Source: Candidatus Altarchaeales archaeon WOR_SM1_86-2
Lineage (GTDB): Archaea > Altiarchaeota > Altiarchaeia > IMC4 > MCBC01
Reading direction: 5' to 3'
DNA: 8,064 bases
Assembly: GCA_001723855.1 (NCBI GenBank)
Contig: MCBC01000089.1
Span: forward strand, 1 to 8,064
Shown here piece after piece: positions 7,841 through 8,064 of this stretch. Position 1 is the stretch's first letter. The number at the start of each line of letters is the position of its first letter. Both the position numbers and the translations under genes were made by a program. The notes under the pieces are model-generated. The model saw only the letters and a program-made list of their open reading frames with translations, was not told the origin of the DNA and did not search any database.

Positions 7841-7889
7841 AGGTCAAGCGCATAGGTTACTCTCTTTTTAGGTCAAGCGCATAGGTGAC
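7841..7889. repeat. 20-bp direct repeat, two copies with 29-bp period
   Basis: AGGTCAAGCGCATAGGTNAC occurs at 7841-7860 and 7870-7889, differing only at N (T, then G), with the 9-base spacer TCTCTTTTT. It sits 6 bases after the pyrG fragment and 37 bases before the transposase-like ORF, so it may be an insertion-sequence end or a pair of transposase or repressor binding sites. Two units are too few, and the spacer too short, for CRISPR. Confidence 0.6.
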
Positions 7890-7926
7890 AATTTCGTAAA
7901 TTTGACGTAATGCTGAATTATGTTAA

Positions 7927-8064
7927 ATGAGTCGAAATAATAACATAACAGCAGAAGAACAAGAACGCATCGACGCTATGGATGCGTATGTCGGTGGCGA
8001 AAAACCAGCTAAAATATACAAACGGCTGGGACGATCCAAGAAGTGGTTTTTCAAATGGAGGAAA
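7927..8064 (+). CDS. Helix-turn-helix protein, probable transposase N-terminus (runs off window)
   Basis: The frame is open from ATG 7927 to the window end, 46 codons. It begins MSRNNNITAEEQERIDAMDA and continues with AYVGGEKPAKIYKRLGRSKKWFFKWRK. The layout, an acidic helix, then GEKPAKIYKRLGRSKKWFFKW with a helix-turn-helix spacing ending in aromatic and basic residues, resembles the N-terminal domain of IS481 or IS630-type transposases. No catalytic DDE residue is within the window. The direct repeats just upstream fit an insertion-sequence end. The exact family cannot be fixed from this piece. Confidence 0.6.
   Translation, partial: MSRNNNITAEEQERIDAMDAYVGGEKPAKIYKRLGRSKKWFFKWRK

Noticed and set aside
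7841..7889. CRISPR array
   Set aside because: Only two 20-bp units with a 9-bp T-rich spacer; too few and too short.

Overview
The window most resembles a euryarchaeal genome of the methanogen or anaerobic methanotroph type. This is inferred from leaderless-looking starts behind AT-rich TATA-like boxes, GTG and TTG starts, frequent ATA and AGG codons, an archaeal-style CTP synthase, a surface protein rich in N-glycosylation sequons, and a group II intron of the kind common in Methanosarcinales and ANME archaea. I cannot name the species from sequence alone.

Layout. 1-272 is the 3' part of a group II intron, with domains V and VI clearly visible. 359-1312 is an AT-rich two-gene unit on the plus strand: a proteasome-like Ntn-hydrolase and, 6 bp after it, a 51-residue charged small protein. 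1313-1495 is non-coding with weak inverted repeats. 1496-2413 on the minus strand is an NAD-dependent sugar-nucleotide epimerase with a TTG start. 2451-5213 on the plus strand starts divergently 37 bp away with GTG. It encodes a 920-residue CPBP (CAAX-protease/Abi family) intramembrane protease interrupted by an ectodomain of about 650 residues made of five DUF11/CARDB-like repeats. 5223-5285 holds two perfect 12-bp-arm inverted repeats. 5317-6839 is pyrG (CTP synthase), broken by a deletion of about 85 bp that shifts the frame.

The right part is rearranged accessory DNA. 6878-7587 on the minus strand is a MNT-HEPN (MntA-HepT) toxin-antitoxin pair. The HEPN toxin is intact with its R-x4-H-x-Y motif, but the nucleotidyltransferase antitoxin is frameshifted just after its start by a 13-bp tandem duplication. 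7637-7834 is a second, diverged copy of the pyrG 3' end, so the toxin-antitoxin pair sits between two pyrG tails. 7841-7889 contains a 20-bp direct repeat, and 7927 to the window end is the start of a helix-turn-helix protein that looks like a transposase N-terminus.

There is no single pathway here. The epimerase and the glycosylation-rich membrane protease are both plausible cell-envelope genes, pyrG is nucleotide metabolism, and both ends carry mobile-element DNA. Two separate gene-breaking indels (pyrG and mntA) lie within 1.8 kb. Either this is an actively decaying island or the assembly contains errors; read coverage would decide.
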